NCBI RefSeq assembly: GCF_030269485.1
Contig: NZ_BSTL01000043.1
Span: 1-55,600, forward strand
Reading direction: 5' to 3'
DNA from: Actinoplanes sp. NBRC 103695
Lineage (GTDB): Bacteria; Actinomycetota; Actinomycetes; Mycobacteriales; Micromonosporaceae
DNA: 55,600 bases
This document shows, piece by piece, positions 17,519 through 25,058 of this stretch (positions within the stretch are counted from its first letter, which is position 1; the number at the start of each line of letters is the position of its first letter). Both the position numbers and the translations under genes were made by a program. The notes beneath the pieces were generated by a model. It was not told the DNA's origin, did no database searches, and saw only the letters and a program-made list of their open reading frames with translations.

Positions 17519-18544
17519 TTACCTGCCTTCGGGTGAGATGAGCGCGGACCGCAGGACCGCGTTGGGTTCAATGCCGAGCGTCAAAGGGCTCGGTGGCAGG
17601 CCCGCGCGGACGACCAGGTCGCCGACGGCGGCGATCATCGCACCGTTGTCGGTGCACAGCGACGGCCGCGGCACCCGCAGAGTGATCCCGGCGGCGGCGC
17701 AGCGCTCGGCGGTGAGCGCCCGGACCCGGCTGTTGGCCGCCACGCCGCCGACCATCAGCAGGGTGTCCGAGGCGTGGTCGCGGCAGGCCTGGACCGACTT
17801 GGCCGACAGCGTGTCGGCGACAGCCTCCTGGAAGGACGCGGCCACGTCGGCGACCGGCACCGGCCCGTCATGGCGTTCCAGCCAGCGGGCGACCGCGGTC
17901 TTCAGTCCGGAGAACGAGAACGAGTAGGTGCCGGCCATCGCGCGCGGGAAGGCGATCGTGGCCGGGTCGCCGTCGCGGGCCGCCCGGTCGATCGCCGGGC
18001 CGCCGGGGTAGGGGAGTCCGAGCAAACGGGCGACCTTGTCGAACGCCTCACCGGCGGCGTCGTCGACGGTGTCGCCGAGATGGGTGATTGGGTCGCGGGC
18101 CAGGTCACCGAGCGCCAGTAGCGAGGTATGACCGCCGGAGACGATCAGCGCGACACACCGATCCGGCAGCGGCCCGTGCTCCAGGGTGTCGACGGCCGCG
18201 TGCCCGGCGAGATGGTGCACCCCATAGAGCGGCAGACCCAGACTCATCGCGTAGGCCTTGCCGGCCGCCAGCCCGACCTGAACCGCGGTGGCCAGTCCCG
18301 GGCCGGCGGTGGCTGCGACCGCGTCGAGGTCGCCGAACCCCACGCCCGCCCGATCAAGAGCCGCCCGGACCATGGGCTGCAGGGCGTGCAGGTGGGCGCG
18401 AGCGGCTATCTCCGGCACGACCCCGCCGAAGCGGGCGTGCTCGTCCATGCTGGACGCGAGAGCGTCGCCGAGCAGCACCCCGTCACGGACGAGACCGACG
18501 CCGGTCTCGTCGCAGGAGGTCTCGATGCCCAGCACCAGCGGCAT
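17519..18544 (-). CDS. tsaD: tRNA N6-adenosine threonylcarbamoyltransferase TsaD
   Basis: A 341-residue ASKHA-fold protein that transfers threonylcarbamoyl to A37 of ANN-decoding tRNAs, acting with TsaB/TsaE. It has the N-terminal GIETSCDETGVGLV, the HARFGGVVPEIAARAH segment, metal ligands in YGVHHLAGH, and the C-terminal DNGAMIA with metal-ligand Asp. The length is normal and all key residues are present, so it looks active. In most actinobacteria tsaD sits with tsaE-tsaB-rimI. Here those partners are absent and it is wedged between def and ureG, so it may be a second copy. It starts 2 nt after def. Confidence 0.93.
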   Translation of the reverse strand: MPLVLGIETSCDETGVGLVRDGVLLGDALASSMDEHARFGGVVPEIAARAHLHALQPMVRAALDRAGVGFGDLDAVAATAGPGLATAVQVGLAAGKAYAMSLGLPLYGVHHLAGHAAVDTLEHGPLPDRCVALIVSGGHTSLLALGDLARDPITHLGDTVDDAAGEAFDKVARLLGLPYPGGPAIDRAARDGDPATIAFPRAMAGTYSFSFSGLKTAVARWLERHDGPVPVADVAASFQEAVADTLSAKSVQACRDHASDTLLMVGGVAANSRVRALTAERCAAAGITLRVPRPSLCTDNGAMIAAVGDLVVRAGLPPSPLTLGIEPNAVLRSALISPEGR

Positions 18545-18546
18545 GG

Positions 18547-19056
18547 TCAGTCCTTGAGGCCGGCCTCGCGCAGCAGATCGTCACGCTGTTTCTCGGGCAG
18601 CAGGTCGACGTAGAGGGTGCCGTTGAGGTGGTCGGTCTCATGTTGCAGGCAGCGGGCGAAGTACCCGGTGCCGGAGACCGTGATCGGCCGGCCGTGCTTG
18701 TCCTGCCCGGTCGCGGTGGCCAGCGCGGCCCGGCTCACCGAGGCGCGGGGTCCGGGCACGGACAGGCAGCCCTCGTCGCCGTCGTCGGTGCCGGCCAGCG
18801 CGGAGGCGGTCTGCAGCACCGGGTTGACGATGTGCCCGACCTGGTTGACGCCGTCGGCGTCCGGGCAGTCGTACACGAAGATCTGCGCGTCGACACCGAT
18901 CTGGTTCGCCGCCAGGCCTACACCCTGCGCCTCGTACATGCTGGCGAACATGTCGTCGATCAGGTCGGACAGTGCCTGGTCGAAGACGGTGACATCGGCG
19001 CAGCGGCGGTGCAGCACCGGCGTGCCGTAGTAGGTGATCGGACGTGCGGTCGGCAT
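18547..19056 (-). CDS. def: Peptide deformylase
   Basis: A 169-residue metallohydrolase that removes N-formyl from new proteins. All three family motifs are intact: GVGLAANQ (46-52), EGCLS with ligand C97, and HETDH with H139, E140 and H143. Deformylases work with Fe2+ and, in vitro, with Ni2+ or Co2+, which makes their appearance in a nickel-type regulon notable. ATG 19056 is preceded by a degenerate Nur-type box 19 bp away. It leads the def-tsaD-ureG-marR unit directly downstream of a Fur-family gene rather than the usual fmt/rsmB neighbourhood, so it may be a paralogue. Confidence 0.93.
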   Translation of the reverse strand: MPTARPITYYGTPVLHRRCADVTVFDQALSDLIDDMFASMYEAQGVGLAANQIGVDAQIFVYDCPDADGVNQVGHIVNPVLQTASALAGTDDGDEGCLSVPGPRASVSRAALATATGQDKHGRPITVSGTGYFARCLQHETDHLNGTLYVDLLPEKQRDDLLREAGLKD

Positions 19057-19075
19057 TGGTGCACCTTACCGGCAG

Positions 19076-19092
19076 GTGCGAGTCGCTTGCAG
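19076..19092. promoter_or_regulatory. Degenerate Nur-type box C, before def
   Basis: On the gene strand it reads CTGCAA-GCGAC-TCGCAC: one good half-site and one poor one, 19 bp before def. It lies in the 42-bp gap between the fur-like gene at 19099 and def. It is the weakest of the ten sites and is supported mainly by position. Confidence 0.45.
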
Positions 19093-19098
19093 AAGGGG

Positions 19099-19530
19099 TC
19101 AGGCGCAGTCTTGGCAGCGGCCGATCAGGGCCATGCCGGTCGCGCCGAGCTCGAGACCGCTGTGCCGGCGGGCCTCGGCGACCGCCTTGCCCAGATCGCT
19201 GGCGGGCAGCTCGAAGTGGCGGCCGCAGCCCTCACAGATGGCGTGCACGTGCGGGCTCTCGTTCAGCCCGAACAACGCCTCGCCGGGCCACGGCAGCACG
19301 TGGGCGACACCGCGTTCGACGAGGAAGTTGACCGTGCGATGCACGGTCGACACGTTTACCTCAGGCCGGCTGGCCGCGACCTTTTCGTGGATCGCCGCCA
19401 CCGACAGATGGCCGTCGGTCTCGGCCAGCACGTCGATGACCAGCCCCCGGGCCATGGTGTGGCGCGCGCCGGCGGCGTCGAGAATCCGCCACGCCCGTGT
19501 GGCCCGATCTTGGCTGGTCATCGTCTCCAT
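19099..19530 (-). CDS. Fur-family metalloregulator 1
   Basis: About 143 residues. It has a winged helix (DGHLSVAAIHEKVAASRPEVNVSTVHRTVNFLVERG), then a regulatory segment SPHVHAICEGCG with His ligands, and a second CxxC (CQDC) near the C-terminus, making the structural Zn site with CEGC. It keeps metal-sensing His residues, unlike its neighbour at 22173, so it is the better candidate for the metal-responsive repressor. The exact sensor (Nur, Zur or other) cannot be told. The start is uncertain: ATG 19530, ATG 19521 (GGAG 3 nt upstream) or TTG 19539. It lies 16-25 nt after alaS, before def. Confidence 0.85.
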   Translation of the reverse strand: METMTSQDRATRAWRILDAAGARHTMARGLVIDVLAETDGHLSVAAIHEKVAASRPEVNVSTVHRTVNFLVERGVAHVLPWPGEALFGLNESPHVHAICEGCGRHFELPASDLGKAVAEARRHSGLELGATGMALIGRCQDCA

Positions 19531-19555
19531 CACCGACAACCGTAAACGACCCGGC

Positions 19556-22153
19556 TCATGCTGCGGCGGCCAACAGGTCCCTGAGCCTCACCAGCAACGC
19601 TGCCGGGTCGCCGGCGGCCTTGCCTTGGGCGAGCGCGGCACTGCCGCCACCGCGCCCGGCGAGCAGAAGCTTGGTCAGGGCGGCGGCCGAGAGCCCGCGC
19701 TCGATCCCGGCGGCAGTGACGGCGACGACGATGCTGGGGCCGGTGACGATGCCGATGACGCCGGGGCGGCGGCCGAGCCGTTCGCTGACCTTCTCGGCCA
19801 GCCGGCGCCCATCGCCTGTCGTGGTGACACCGACGTAGGCGACGCCGGCGAGGTCGACGGCGTGGGCGGCGTAGCCGTCGGCGTCCAGGTCGAGGATCCG
19901 GTCGCGCAGGCCGTGGGCTTCCTGCTCGACCAGCTTCATCCGGTCCATCAGCGCGGTGATCCGGTCGGGCAGTTCCTCGGGGCGGGCCTTGAGCTGGGCG
20001 GCGAGCCGGCCGACGAGGTCCCGTTCGCGGGCCAGGTAGCGGAACGCCTCGATGCCGGTGACGGCCTCGATCCGACGTTGCCCGGCGCCGACCGACGATT
20101 CGCTGGTCAACGCGATGGAGCCGATCTGCGCAGAGTGCTCGACGTGGGTGCCGCCGCACAGCTCGCGGGACCAGGCGCCGCCGATCTCGACCACCCGGAC
20201 GGTGTCGTCGTAGGTCTCGCCGAACAGTGCCAATGCGCCCTCCTCGCGGGCTTGGGCGAGGGGCAGGTGGTGGACGCCGACCGGCAGGTCGCGTCGGATG
20301 GCCAGGTTGGCGACCTCTTCGACCTCGGTGCGGGCGGTGTCGGACAGGCCGCCGCGCCAGGCGAAGTCGAGCCGCAGGTAGCCGGGCCGGTTGTACGAGC
20401 CGGACTGCAACGCGGTCGGGCCGAGGACCTGGCGCAGGGCGGCGTGTACGACGTGGGTGCCGGAGTGGGCCTGGCGGGCGCCGGTGCGCCACTCGGGGTC
20501 GACGGTGGCGTGGACGGTGTCGCCGGCCGCGAGGGTGCCGTCGAGGATCCGGACGGTGTGCGCGATCAGGCCCTTGACCGGGCGTTGCACGTCGATGATC
20601 TCGGCGCGCAGCTGCGGGCCGGTGAGCAGGCCGGCGTCGGAGTCCTGGCCGCCGCTCTCGGCGTAGAACGGGCTGCGGTCCAGGGCGACCGTGACGACGT
20701 CCGGTGCCGCGGACGGCCAGACCGCCAGGACCCGGGACTCGGTCTCGAGGGTCTCGTAGGCCAGCCAGTCGGTCGGCCCGTGCTGGTCGAGGACCGCGCG
20801 GTAGGCGGACAGGTCGGCGTGGCCGGTCTTGCGGGCCTTGGCATCGGCCTTGGCGCGGGCGCGCTGCTCGGCCATCAGTGACCGGAACCCGTCGGCGTCG
20901 ACCTGCACGCCCTGCTCGGCGGCGATCTCCAGCGTGAGATCGATGGGGAAGCCGTACGTGTCGTGCAGCTGGAAGGCCTTCGCCCCGGACAACCTCCCGC
21001 CAAGGGCGCCGGCCAGAGCGGTGTCCAGGATGGTGGTGCCGGCTTTCAGCGTGCTGAGAAAGGTCTCCTCCTCGCCGTACGCCTGGTCCGCGATCCGGTC
21101 GAAGCCGGCGGCGACCTCGGGGTAAGAGGGCGCCATGCAGTCACGGGCGACGGGCAGCAGTTCGGGCAGGGCCTTGTCCTCGAAGCCGAGCAGCCGGATC
21201 GCGCGGACGGCACGGCGCATGATGCGGCGCAGTACGTAGCCGCGGCCCTCGTTGGACGGGGTGATGCCATCGCCGATCAGCATCAGGGCGGTGCGGACGT
21301 GGTCGGCGATGACGCGCAGGCGTACGTCATCGGTGTGGTCCTTGCCGTAGGTGGTGCCGGTGAGCGCGGCGGCGCGGTCGAGGATCGGGCGGACCTCGTC
21401 GATCTCGTACAGGTTGTCGACGCCCTGCAGGATGGACGCGATGCGCTCCAGGCCCATGCCGGTGTCGATGTTCTGTTTCGGCAGGTCACCGACGATCGTG
21501 AAGTCCTCCTTCGACTTCACGTCGGTGATCTCGTGCTGCATGAAGACCAGGTTCCAGTACTCCAGGAACCGGTCCTCGTCGACCTCCGGGCCGCCGTCCG
21601 GACCGTACGCCGGACCCCGGTCGTAATAGAGCTCCGAGCACGGACCCGCCGGCCCCGGGATGCCCATCGACCAGAAGTTGTCCTTCTTGCCCCGGCGCAC
21701 GATCCGGTCCGGTGACATGCCCGGCTGCTGCTTCCAGATCTCGATCGCCTCGTCGTCGTCGAGGTAGACCGTGGCCCAGATATTCTCCGGGTCCAGCCCG
21801 AAACCGCCCTGCTCGACCGGCTTGGTCGACAGCTCCCAGGCCAGCGGGATCGCGCCCGCCTTGAAGTAGTCACCGAACGAGAAGTTGCCGTTCATCTGGA
21901 AGAAGGTGCCGTGCCGGGACGTCTTGCCGACCTCGTCGATGTCCGGCGTCCGGATGCACTTCTGCACCGACACCGCCCGCGCGTACGGCGGCGCCTGCTG
22001 ACCCAGGAAGAACGGCACGAACTGCACCATGCCGGCGTTGATGAACAGCAGGTTCGGGTCGTCGACGGCGGGTAGCGGCGCTGAGGGCACGACGGTGTGG
22101 CCCTGCCGCTCGAAGTGGTCCAGGTATCGACGTTTGATCTCCGCGGTACGCAC
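19556..22153 (-). CDS. alaS: Alanyl-tRNA synthetase
   Basis: An 865-residue enzyme with class II catalytic core (FINAGMVQFVPFFLG; SVQKCIRTPDIDEVGKTSRHGTFFQM), the editing/Ser-hydrolysis domain with HSGTHVVH and RELCGGTHVEHSAQIG (all metal-ligand positions filled), and a C-terminal C-Ala domain with GRGGGSAALAQGKA. It appears complete and active. Gene context is unusual: it lies between two Fur-family genes, with a strong Nur-type box 13 bp before GTG 22153 and no evident Shine-Dalgarno, so a leaderless or very short leader is likely. The housekeeping alaS usually lies with ruvX/mltG/aroE genes, so this may be a metal-regulated second copy. Confidence 0.94.
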   Translation of the reverse strand: MRTAEIKRRYLDHFERQGHTVVPSAPLPAVDDPNLLFINAGMVQFVPFFLGQQAPPYARAVSVQKCIRTPDIDEVGKTSRHGTFFQMNGNFSFGDYFKAGAIPLAWELSTKPVEQGGFGLDPENIWATVYLDDDEAIEIWKQQPGMSPDRIVRRGKKDNFWSMGIPGPAGPCSELYYDRGPAYGPDGGPEVDEDRFLEYWNLVFMQHEITDVKSKEDFTIVGDLPKQNIDTGMGLERIASILQGVDNLYEIDEVRPILDRAAALTGTTYGKDHTDDVRLRVIADHVRTALMLIGDGITPSNEGRGYVLRRIMRRAVRAIRLLGFEDKALPELLPVARDCMAPSYPEVAAGFDRIADQAYGEEETFLSTLKAGTTILDTALAGALGGRLSGAKAFQLHDTYGFPIDLTLEIAAEQGVQVDADGFRSLMAEQRARAKADAKARKTGHADLSAYRAVLDQHGPTDWLAYETLETESRVLAVWPSAAPDVVTVALDRSPFYAESGGQDSDAGLLTGPQLRAEIIDVQRPVKGLIAHTVRILDGTLAAGDTVHATVDPEWRTGARQAHSGTHVVHAALRQVLGPTALQSGSYNRPGYLRLDFAWRGGLSDTARTEVEEVANLAIRRDLPVGVHHLPLAQAREEGALALFGETYDDTVRVVEIGGAWSRELCGGTHVEHSAQIGSIALTSESSVGAGQRRIEAVTGIEAFRYLARERDLVGRLAAQLKARPEELPDRITALMDRMKLVEQEAHGLRDRILDLDADGYAAHAVDLAGVAYVGVTTTGDGRRLAEKVSERLGRRPGVIGIVTGPSIVVAVTAAGIERGLSAAALTKLLLAGRGGGSAALAQGKAAGDPAALLVRLRDLLAAAA

Positions 22154-22166
22154 ACGGCCAGGCTAC

Positions 22167-22183
22167 CTGCAATCAGATTGCAT
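22167..22183. promoter_or_regulatory. Nur-type box D, before alaS
   Basis: CTGCAA-TCAGA-TTGCAT, 13 bp before the alaS start, overlapping the last codons and stop of the Fur-family gene at 22173. The inner half-sites are strong. The position implies control of alaS and whatever is co-transcribed downstream of it. Confidence 0.75.
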
Positions 22184-22589
22184 CTGCGTGCCGAGTGCAG
22201 GAGGTGCAGTGGCCGGCCACGATCACCGTCGCGTCGAACCCTGCTCCGGCAGCGTCACGCCGCACCGCGTCCAGCGTGGCGGTGCTCAGCGACGCGGTGG
22301 TCCCGCAGGAGGTACACACCAGCCCGGACTCCTCGGCGGCGGCCAGCCGGTAGCCGACCGCGCCGATGCATGGGACGGCGAACACCGCGCCGGCCAGAGC
22401 CAGGCGCCGCAGGACGCGGTGCACGGTGCTGCGGTCGTGCGGGCGGCCCGACGCCATCAACTCCGCGTGCACCTGGCCGGCGGTGAGTCCCGGCTCGGCG
22501 GCCAGGATGGCCAGCACTGCCCGGGATGACTCTGTCCTGCGGAATCCCCGGGCCGACAGCCGTTCGAGCGCCGCGTCGTGATCGCTCAT
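22173..22589 (-). CDS. Fur-family regulator 2, sensory His motif missing
   Basis: A 138-residue Fur-family protein. The DNA-binding domain is clear (GLTAGQVHAELMASGRPHDRSTVHRVLRRLALAG). Two CxxC motifs (CTSC at the domain joint and CTSC near the C-terminus) make the structural Zn site. The usual HHHxxC-type sensory segment is replaced by AAEESGLVC, without His, so metal sensing is altered or lost. It starts at ATG 22589, divergent from sodF, with a shared Nur-type box 55 bp upstream, allowing autoregulation. It may sense another ligand, work with regulator 1, or be the Nur itself using other ligands. Confidence 0.83.
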   Translation of the reverse strand: MSDHDAALERLSARGFRRTESSRAVLAILAAEPGLTAGQVHAELMASGRPHDRSTVHRVLRRLALAGAVFAVPCIGAVGYRLAAAEESGLVCTSCGTTASLSTATLDAVRRDAAGAGFDATVIVAGHCTSCTRHADAI

Positions 22590-22644
22590 CCGGCCCCGTC
22601 GTTGTGAGAAAGGTCAGCCTTACCGGACGCAGCATATTCGGCTG

Positions 22645-22661
22645 TTGCAAGATGGTGGCAA
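22645..22661. promoter_or_regulatory. Nur-type box E, between regulator 2 and sodF
   Basis: TTGCAA-GATGG-TGGCAA, 31 bp before ATG 22693 of the SOD gene and 55 bp before the divergent Fur-family gene. In Streptomyces, Nur represses sodF through such a box when nickel is available (known), so this pairing is the strongest support for a nickel regulon. Confidence 0.82.
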
Positions 22662-22692
22662 TAGCCAAGATCCGGCAGATGGAAGGTTGACG

Positions 22693-23322
22693 ATGGCCGT
22701 CTACTCACTTCCCGACATGCCCTACGACTACGGCGCGCTCGAGCCCGCCATGTCCGGGCAGATCCTCGAACTGCACCACAGCAAGCACCACGCCGCGTAC
22801 GTCAAGGGCAGCAACGACACCCTCGACCAGCTCTCCGAGGCCCGCGACAAGGGCGACTACCACGCCCTGGTCGGCCTGGAGAAGACCCTGGCCTTCAACC
22901 TGTCCGGGCACGTGCTGCACTCGATCTTCTGGAACAACCTGCGGCCCGGCAGCAGCGCCGACCGTCCCGAGGGTGAGCTCGCCGCCGCGATCGACGAGCA
23001 TCTGGGTTCGTTCGACGCGTTCTCGGCGCAGCTGTCCACCGCGACCAAGGGTGTGCAGGGCTCCGGGTGGGGTGTGCTGGCCTGGGAGCCGTTGTCGCAG
23101 CGCCTGATCGTGGAGCAGATCTACGACCACCACGGCAACGTCGGTCAGGGCTCGACGCCGATCCTGGTCTTCGACGCCTGGGAGCACGCCTACTACCTGC
23201 AGTACAAGAACGTACGACCGGACTACGTGGACCGGCTGTGGAACCTGGTCAACTGGGCCGACGTCACCAAGCGCTTCGACGCCGCCCGAGCAGCCGGCAA
23301 CCCGATCATCATCGCTCCGTAA
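22693..23322 (+). CDS. sodF: Superoxide dismutase, Fe/Mn type
   Basis: A 209-residue cytoplasmic dismutase. Metal-ligand positions are present: His in LHHSKHHAAYV, His in GHVLHSIFW, then Asp and His in VFDAWEHAYYLQY. The length and GSGWG(V)L segment are standard. Whether Fe or Mn is used is inferred from regulation: a Nur-type box upstream mirrors Streptomyces sodF, where Fe-SOD substitutes for nickel SOD when nickel is scarce. ATG 22693 has GGAAGG 6 nt upstream. It is followed 4 nt later by a small helical protein, likely the same transcript. No nickel SOD gene is in the window. Confidence 0.93.
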   Translation: MAVYSLPDMPYDYGALEPAMSGQILELHHSKHHAAYVKGSNDTLDQLSEARDKGDYHALVGLEKTLAFNLSGHVLHSIFWNNLRPGSSADRPEGELAAAIDEHLGSFDAFSAQLSTATKGVQGSGWGVLAWEPLSQRLIVEQIYDHHGNVGQGSTPILVFDAWEHAYYLQYKNVRPDYVDRLWNLVNWADVTKRFDAARAAGNPIIIAP

Positions 23323-23326
23323 ACCC

Positions 23327-23575
23327 ATGCCGGACGCTCACGAAGCCTTCGCGGGCGCCCAGCGCGCCGCCGGGGTCATCGCGGCCAAACACCGCGGTGA
23401 CCTCGCCGGAGCCGAGGAACTCCTCGCGGCCTTTCCGGACGAGGCCGCCCGCACCCGCGGCTTCCTGCTGCTCGCCGAGCTGGCCCTGACCATCATGGGC
23501 GCGCAGACCAGCCAGAGCATGGATGAGGTCGTGCGGGAACTGAGCCTGCACATCGCAGCGGCCACCGAAGGCTGA
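23327..23575 (+). CDS. Small helical protein downstream of sodF
   Basis: An 82-residue acidic, Ala-rich, all-helical protein starting 4 nt after the SOD stop. No cysteines, transmembrane segment or known domain are seen. The compact spacing and GC-rich codon use support a real gene. A role with SOD is only guilt by association. Confidence 0.65.
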   Translation: MPDAHEAFAGAQRAAGVIAAKHRGDLAGAEELLAAFPDEAARTRGFLLLAELALTIMGAQTSQSMDEVVRELSLHIAAATEG

Positions 23576-23587
23576 TCCTCCGCGTTC

Positions 23588-23604
23588 TTGCAATCCGATT
23601 GCAG
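23588..23604. promoter_or_regulatory. Nur-type box F, before SDR-PlsC-AGPS operon
   Basis: TTGCAA-TCCGA-TTGCAG, 19 bp before ATG 23624. Both half-sites match well. An apparent TTG start inside the box (23588) extends the SDR frame upstream, but the Rossmann fold begins at ATG 23624, so the box is non-coding. Confidence 0.78.
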
Positions 23605-23623
23605 GTGCGACAGGATTGCGCCG

Positions 23624-24394
23624 ATGGGATCTGCTCTGATCACGGGCGCCACGGCCGGTCTCGGCGCCGCGTTCGTGGATGCGCTGGCCACTCGTGGCAT
23701 GGATCTGGTTCTGGTGGCTCGCGACGAGGCGCGGCTGCAGCGGGAGGCGGCTCGGCTGCGTGCGTCCGGGCGAGTGGTCGAGGTGCTGGTCGCGGATCTG
23801 GCGGACCGGTCCGATGTCGACCGGGTCGCGAGCCGGCTGTCGGACGCGTCGGCGCCGATCGAGCTGCTCGTCAACAACGCCGGTTTCGGGCTGCACACCC
23901 GGCTCACCACCGGACCCGCCGACCTCGCCGAGCTGGATCGGGCGATTGACGTGATGGCCCGGGCCGTGCTGGTGCTCTCCGCTGCGGCCGGCCGGGCGAT
24001 GCGGGAGCGTGGCCGAGGCCGGACCATCAACGTCTCCAGCACCGCCGGGTTCGTGTCGATGGGCACCTACTCGGCGATCAAGGCCTTTGTCACCACCTTC
24101 ACCGAGAGCCTGGCCAACGAGCTGCACGGCACCGGCGTCACCGTCACCGCACTGACGCCGGGCTGGGTGCACACCGAGTTCCACGACCGGGCCGGGATCA
24201 GTAAGTCGAAGATCCCGGGGCCGCTCTGGCTCGACGCGACCTTCGTGGCCGAGCAGGCCCTGCACGACGCCGACCGGGGCCGGGTCATCTCGAACCCGAG
24301 TGTCCGCTACAAGGCGCTGATCTGGTTCGCGCGCCACCTGCCACGCAGCGCCATGCGCGGGGTCTCCCGAGCCCTGTCCGGCCGCCGTGGCTGA
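23624..24394 (+). CDS. Short-chain dehydrogenase/reductase, candidate acyl/alkyl-DHAP reductase
   Basis: A 256-residue NAD(P)-dependent SDR: TGATAGLG cofactor motif (7-14), NNAG, an upstream catalytic Ser in NVSSTAG, and YSAIK with catalytic Tyr/Lys. The C-terminal tail is basic and hydrophobic, which fits membrane association. Alone the substrate is open. Its overlap with a PlsC-like acyltransferase and an AGPS-like enzyme suggests reduction of acyl- or alkyl-dihydroxyacetone phosphate, the job of the SDR DHRS7B (PexRAP) in animals (known). Start ATG 23624 was chosen because the cofactor fold begins there. Confidence 0.83.
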   Translation: MGSALITGATAGLGAAFVDALATRGMDLVLVARDEARLQREAARLRASGRVVEVLVADLADRSDVDRVASRLSDASAPIELLVNNAGFGLHTRLTTGPADLAELDRAIDVMARAVLVLSAAAGRAMRERGRGRTINVSSTAGFVSMGTYSAIKAFVTTFTESLANELHGTGVTVTALTPGWVHTEFHDRAGISKSKIPGPLWLDATFVAEQALHDADRGRVISNPSVRYKALIWFARHLPRSAMRGVSRALSGRRG

Positions 24395-25058
24395 CCGGTT
24401 CAGTTCGCCCACCGTCGCCGTCGCACGGTTCGTGGCTCAGCGTGCGCTGCTCAAGCCCGTGGTGTGGATGCTGGTCGCCCCGACGGTGGTCGGCCGGGGC
24501 CACCTCGACCGGGTCGGGAAGGCGTTCGTGGTGGTGGCCAACCACGCCAGCCACCTCGACGCGCCGCTCATCCTCGGTGCCCTGCCCCGCCGGCTCGCCC
24601 GCTACCTGGCCACCGGCGCGGCCGCCGACTACTTCTTCGACGTCGCATGGCGCCGCGGGCTGACCGCGCTGTTCTTTAACGCCTTCCCGGTCGATCGCTC
24701 CGGCGGCAACCCGCGCCGGGTCAGCGCCAAGACGCTGTTGCGGCGCGGGGTGCCGTTGCTGGTGTTCCCCGAGGGTACCCGGTCGCGTTCCGGGGTGCTG
24801 GGCACGTTCCGGGCCGGCGCCGCCGCGCTGGCCGCCGCGACGGACGCCCCGTGCCTGCCGGTGGCGCTGATCGGCACCCGGAACGCGCACCCGAGCGGCT
24901 CGAACTGGCCGAAGTGGGGCCGGTTGCCGGTGCGCGTCGTGTTCGGCGCGCCGATGACCGTGGCCGAGGGCGAGACCCCGGCCGAGTTCACGGCCCGGAT
25001 CCGGTCTGAGATCGTTCGTCTGCTCGAAGATCACTCACGCGAAGGAGCCCGCTCGTGA
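24387..25058 (+). CDS. PlsC-type acyltransferase
   Basis: A 223-residue membrane-associated acyltransferase with the H(X)4D motif NHASHLD (H53, D58), substrate-binding NAFPVDRSGG and FPEGTR (127-132). The family acylates glycerol-phosphate backbones with acyl-CoA or acyl-ACP. GTG 24387 overlaps the SDR stop, and its own stop overlaps the AGPS start (GTGA), so all three are translationally coupled. In context it may acylate DHAP to feed the AGPS-like enzyme; an ordinary lysophosphatidate acyltransferase role cannot be excluded. Confidence 0.88.
   Translation: MADRFSSPTVAVARFVAQRALLKPVVWMLVAPTVVGRGHLDRVGKAFVVVANHASHLDAPLILGALPRRLARYLATGAAADYFFDVAWRRGLTALFFNAFPVDRSGGNPRRVSAKTLLRRGVPLLVFPEGTRSRSGVLGTFRAGAAALAAATDAPCLPVALIGTRNAHPSGSNWPKWGRLPVRVVFGAPMTVAEGETPAEFTARIRSEIVRLLEDHSREGARS

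Noticed and set aside
19034..20881. Plus-strand open frame (615 codons) opposite alaS and def
   Set aside because: Shadow frame. The minus strand encodes unmistakable AlaRS and a Fur-family protein, and the plus-strand product has no recognisable sequence.
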